From: an uncultured Clostridia bacterium
GTDB lineage: Bacteria; Bacillota; Clostridia; Oscillospirales; CAG-272
Assembly: GCA_947652805.1 (NCBI GenBank)
Contig: CANTEM010000084.1
Location: 1 to 5,126, forward strand
Direction: 5' to 3'
Length of the DNA: 5,126 bases
Position 1 is the first letter of the stretch, and the number at the start of each line of letters is the position of its first letter. The notes below the pieces were generated by a model that ran no database searches, was not told the origin of the DNA, and saw nothing but the letters and a program-made list of their open reading frames with translations. Position numbers and translations under genes: made by a program. Below are positions 4,364 to 5,126 of the stretch, piece after piece.

Positions 4364-5126
4364 TTACTTCAGCGTTATCTTTCCTGCCAGATACAAACGC
4401 AAAGTAGTAACATCCGCAGGGGTGATTCTGCCGTCGCCGTTCAGATCACAAGCTGTCCGCACCACTTGCGTATCACCTGACTTTCCTGCAAGATACAGAC
4501 GGAGCAGCGTAACATCCCCGGGAGTAAGCCGACCGTCTCCGTTAATATCCCCAAGGGTTCCCGGCTCCACCGGTTCAGGATCAGGCTCCTCACCCGGATC
4601 TTTTTTAGGAACATAGGCATCTATACCGCCGGGAACGATCGTCTCCAGACAAACTTGAGCGTACAGCCGCGCCATAAAATCGTTGGGGTGGCACATGTTG
4701 TCTCCGCTGAAATCCAGATAATCCTTATATTCCAGCAGGGAGGCATGCATGCTGGTCACATCTGCGCATACAACACCGGAATATGTATTTTCCAATTCCA
4801 ACAGTGCGTCCCTGCACGCATCGTAATAGGAACTGTAATGACAGTACGTGTTTCCATAGAAAGACGGAACCAACACAAATTCACAATCCGGATACTGTCT
4901 GCGCACCTGCCCGATCATCTGATTTACCGCGTTTTTATACTGTTCCCGTACACGTCCCATACTGCCATCCGAATCCTGACTTTCATTCATACAGTCATTC
5001 ATTCCAAAGGCAATAAATACCAGATCCGGTGCATACCGAATCACATTTTCATCCAGCTTGGAAACCATACCGGAAGAAGAACTGGACATGGATGCGCTGG
5101 ATGTGTCTACGGACAGATTGGGTGAG
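4364..5126 (-). CDS. Secreted SGNH/GDSL-type hydrolase with C-terminal type I dockerin, 5' end cut by window
   Basis: The frame stays open to the right edge, so the N terminus, any signal peptide and the catalytic-serine block lie outside. The ATG at 5089 is internal: the in-frame residues before it are SPNLSVDTSSAS, and no start is needed there. Counting from that Met, the first part shows SGNH-hydrolase block III as FGMND (28-32, GxND) and the last block as SGDNMCHPND (128-137), where D130 and H134 are the likely triad partners. A proline/acidic linker (161-178) follows, then a dockerin (180-241) with two Ca2+-binding F-hand repeats. The domains imply an extracellular esterase, possibly deacetylating plant polysaccharide, that docks onto a cohesin scaffold (cellulosome) or cell-surface cohesin. 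The substrate is inference. Its location beside central-metabolism genes gives no further clue. Confidence 0.85.
   Translation of the reverse strand, partial: SPNLSVDTSSASMSSSSSGMVSKLDENVIRYAPDLVFIAFGMNDCMNESQDSDGSMGRVREQYKNAVNQMIGQVRRQYPDCEFVLVPSFYGNTYCHYSSYYDACRDALLELENTYSGVVCADVTSMHASLLEYKDYLDFSGDNMCHPNDFMARLYAQVCLETIVPGGIDAYVPKKDPGEEPDPEPVEPGTLGDINGDGRLTPGDVTLLRLYLAGKSGDTQVVRTACDLNGDGRITPADVTTLRLYLAGKITLK
4379..4450 (-). repeat. Dockerin F-hand repeat 2
   Basis: This segment encodes the second 24-residue dockerin half, CDLNGDGRITPADVTTLRLYLAGK. The loop D-x-N-x-D-G-x(6)-D supplies the calcium ligands. It matches repeat 1 at 19 of 24 residues and at about 70 percent of bases. The pair at the usual cohesin-recognition site after the loop is P-A. 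Confidence 0.88.
4481..4552 (-). repeat. Dockerin F-hand repeat 1
   Basis: This segment encodes the first 24-residue dockerin half, GDINGDGRLTPGDVTLLRLYLAGK, with the same calcium loop. The candidate recognition pair is P-G rather than the S-T seen in Clostridium thermocellum type I dockerins. The two halves lie 102 bases apart in register. Confidence 0.88.

Noticed and set aside
5087..5089. ATG at 5089 (minus strand) as the true start of the dockerin protein
   Set aside because: The frame is open upstream to the window edge with sequence resembling the same protein, there is no signal peptide after this Met, and the catalytic-serine block of the hydrolase would be missing.

Overview
The window reads as a piece of a strictly anaerobic, fermentative member of the Clostridia, probably a gut or rumen Oscillospiraceae-type bacterium. 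This is inference from gene content: a four-subunit ferredoxin-dependent 2-oxoacid oxidoreductase, an aldo/keto reductase with a clostridial-type ferredoxin tail, and a secreted esterase-like protein ending in a cellulosomal dockerin. No 16S gene or other taxonomic marker is present.

Left part, plus strand (about 1-3155). Five genes lie in a tight row: a 2x[4Fe-4S] ferredoxin-like delta subunit (56-268), the alpha subunit VorB (309-1370), the thiamine-diphosphate beta subunit (1476-2237), the gamma subunit (2234-2770, overlapping its predecessor by ATGA) and csaA (2790-3119). The first four form one enzyme that oxidatively decarboxylates a 2-oxoacid, most likely branched-chain 2-oxoisovalerate, to an acyl-CoA while reducing ferredoxin. 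csaA probably rides on the same mRNA, which ends at a strong hairpin at 3126-3149. The only loose joint in the operon is the 105-nt gap between the alpha and beta genes. It holds an unexplained second ribosome-binding site, a 24-codon ORF and a hairpin.

Right part, minus strand (3157-5126). An aldo/keto reductase with two C-terminal [4Fe-4S] motifs (3157-4284) converges on the operon and shares its bidirectional terminator. Upstream of it, also on the minus strand, is the 3' part of a gene for a secreted SGNH/GDSL hydrolase with a type I dockerin (4364 to beyond the right edge). The 79-nt gap between these two genes contains a compact cluster of palindromes and short tandem repeats just before the reductase start, which looks like an operator.

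Most of the window is ordinary metabolic sequence. I see no CRISPR, transposase, phage, toxin-antitoxin or RNA gene, and nothing that amounts to a new system. The points most worth a second look are the alpha/beta intergenic segment, the repeats in front of the reductase, and the dockerin-bearing esterase.
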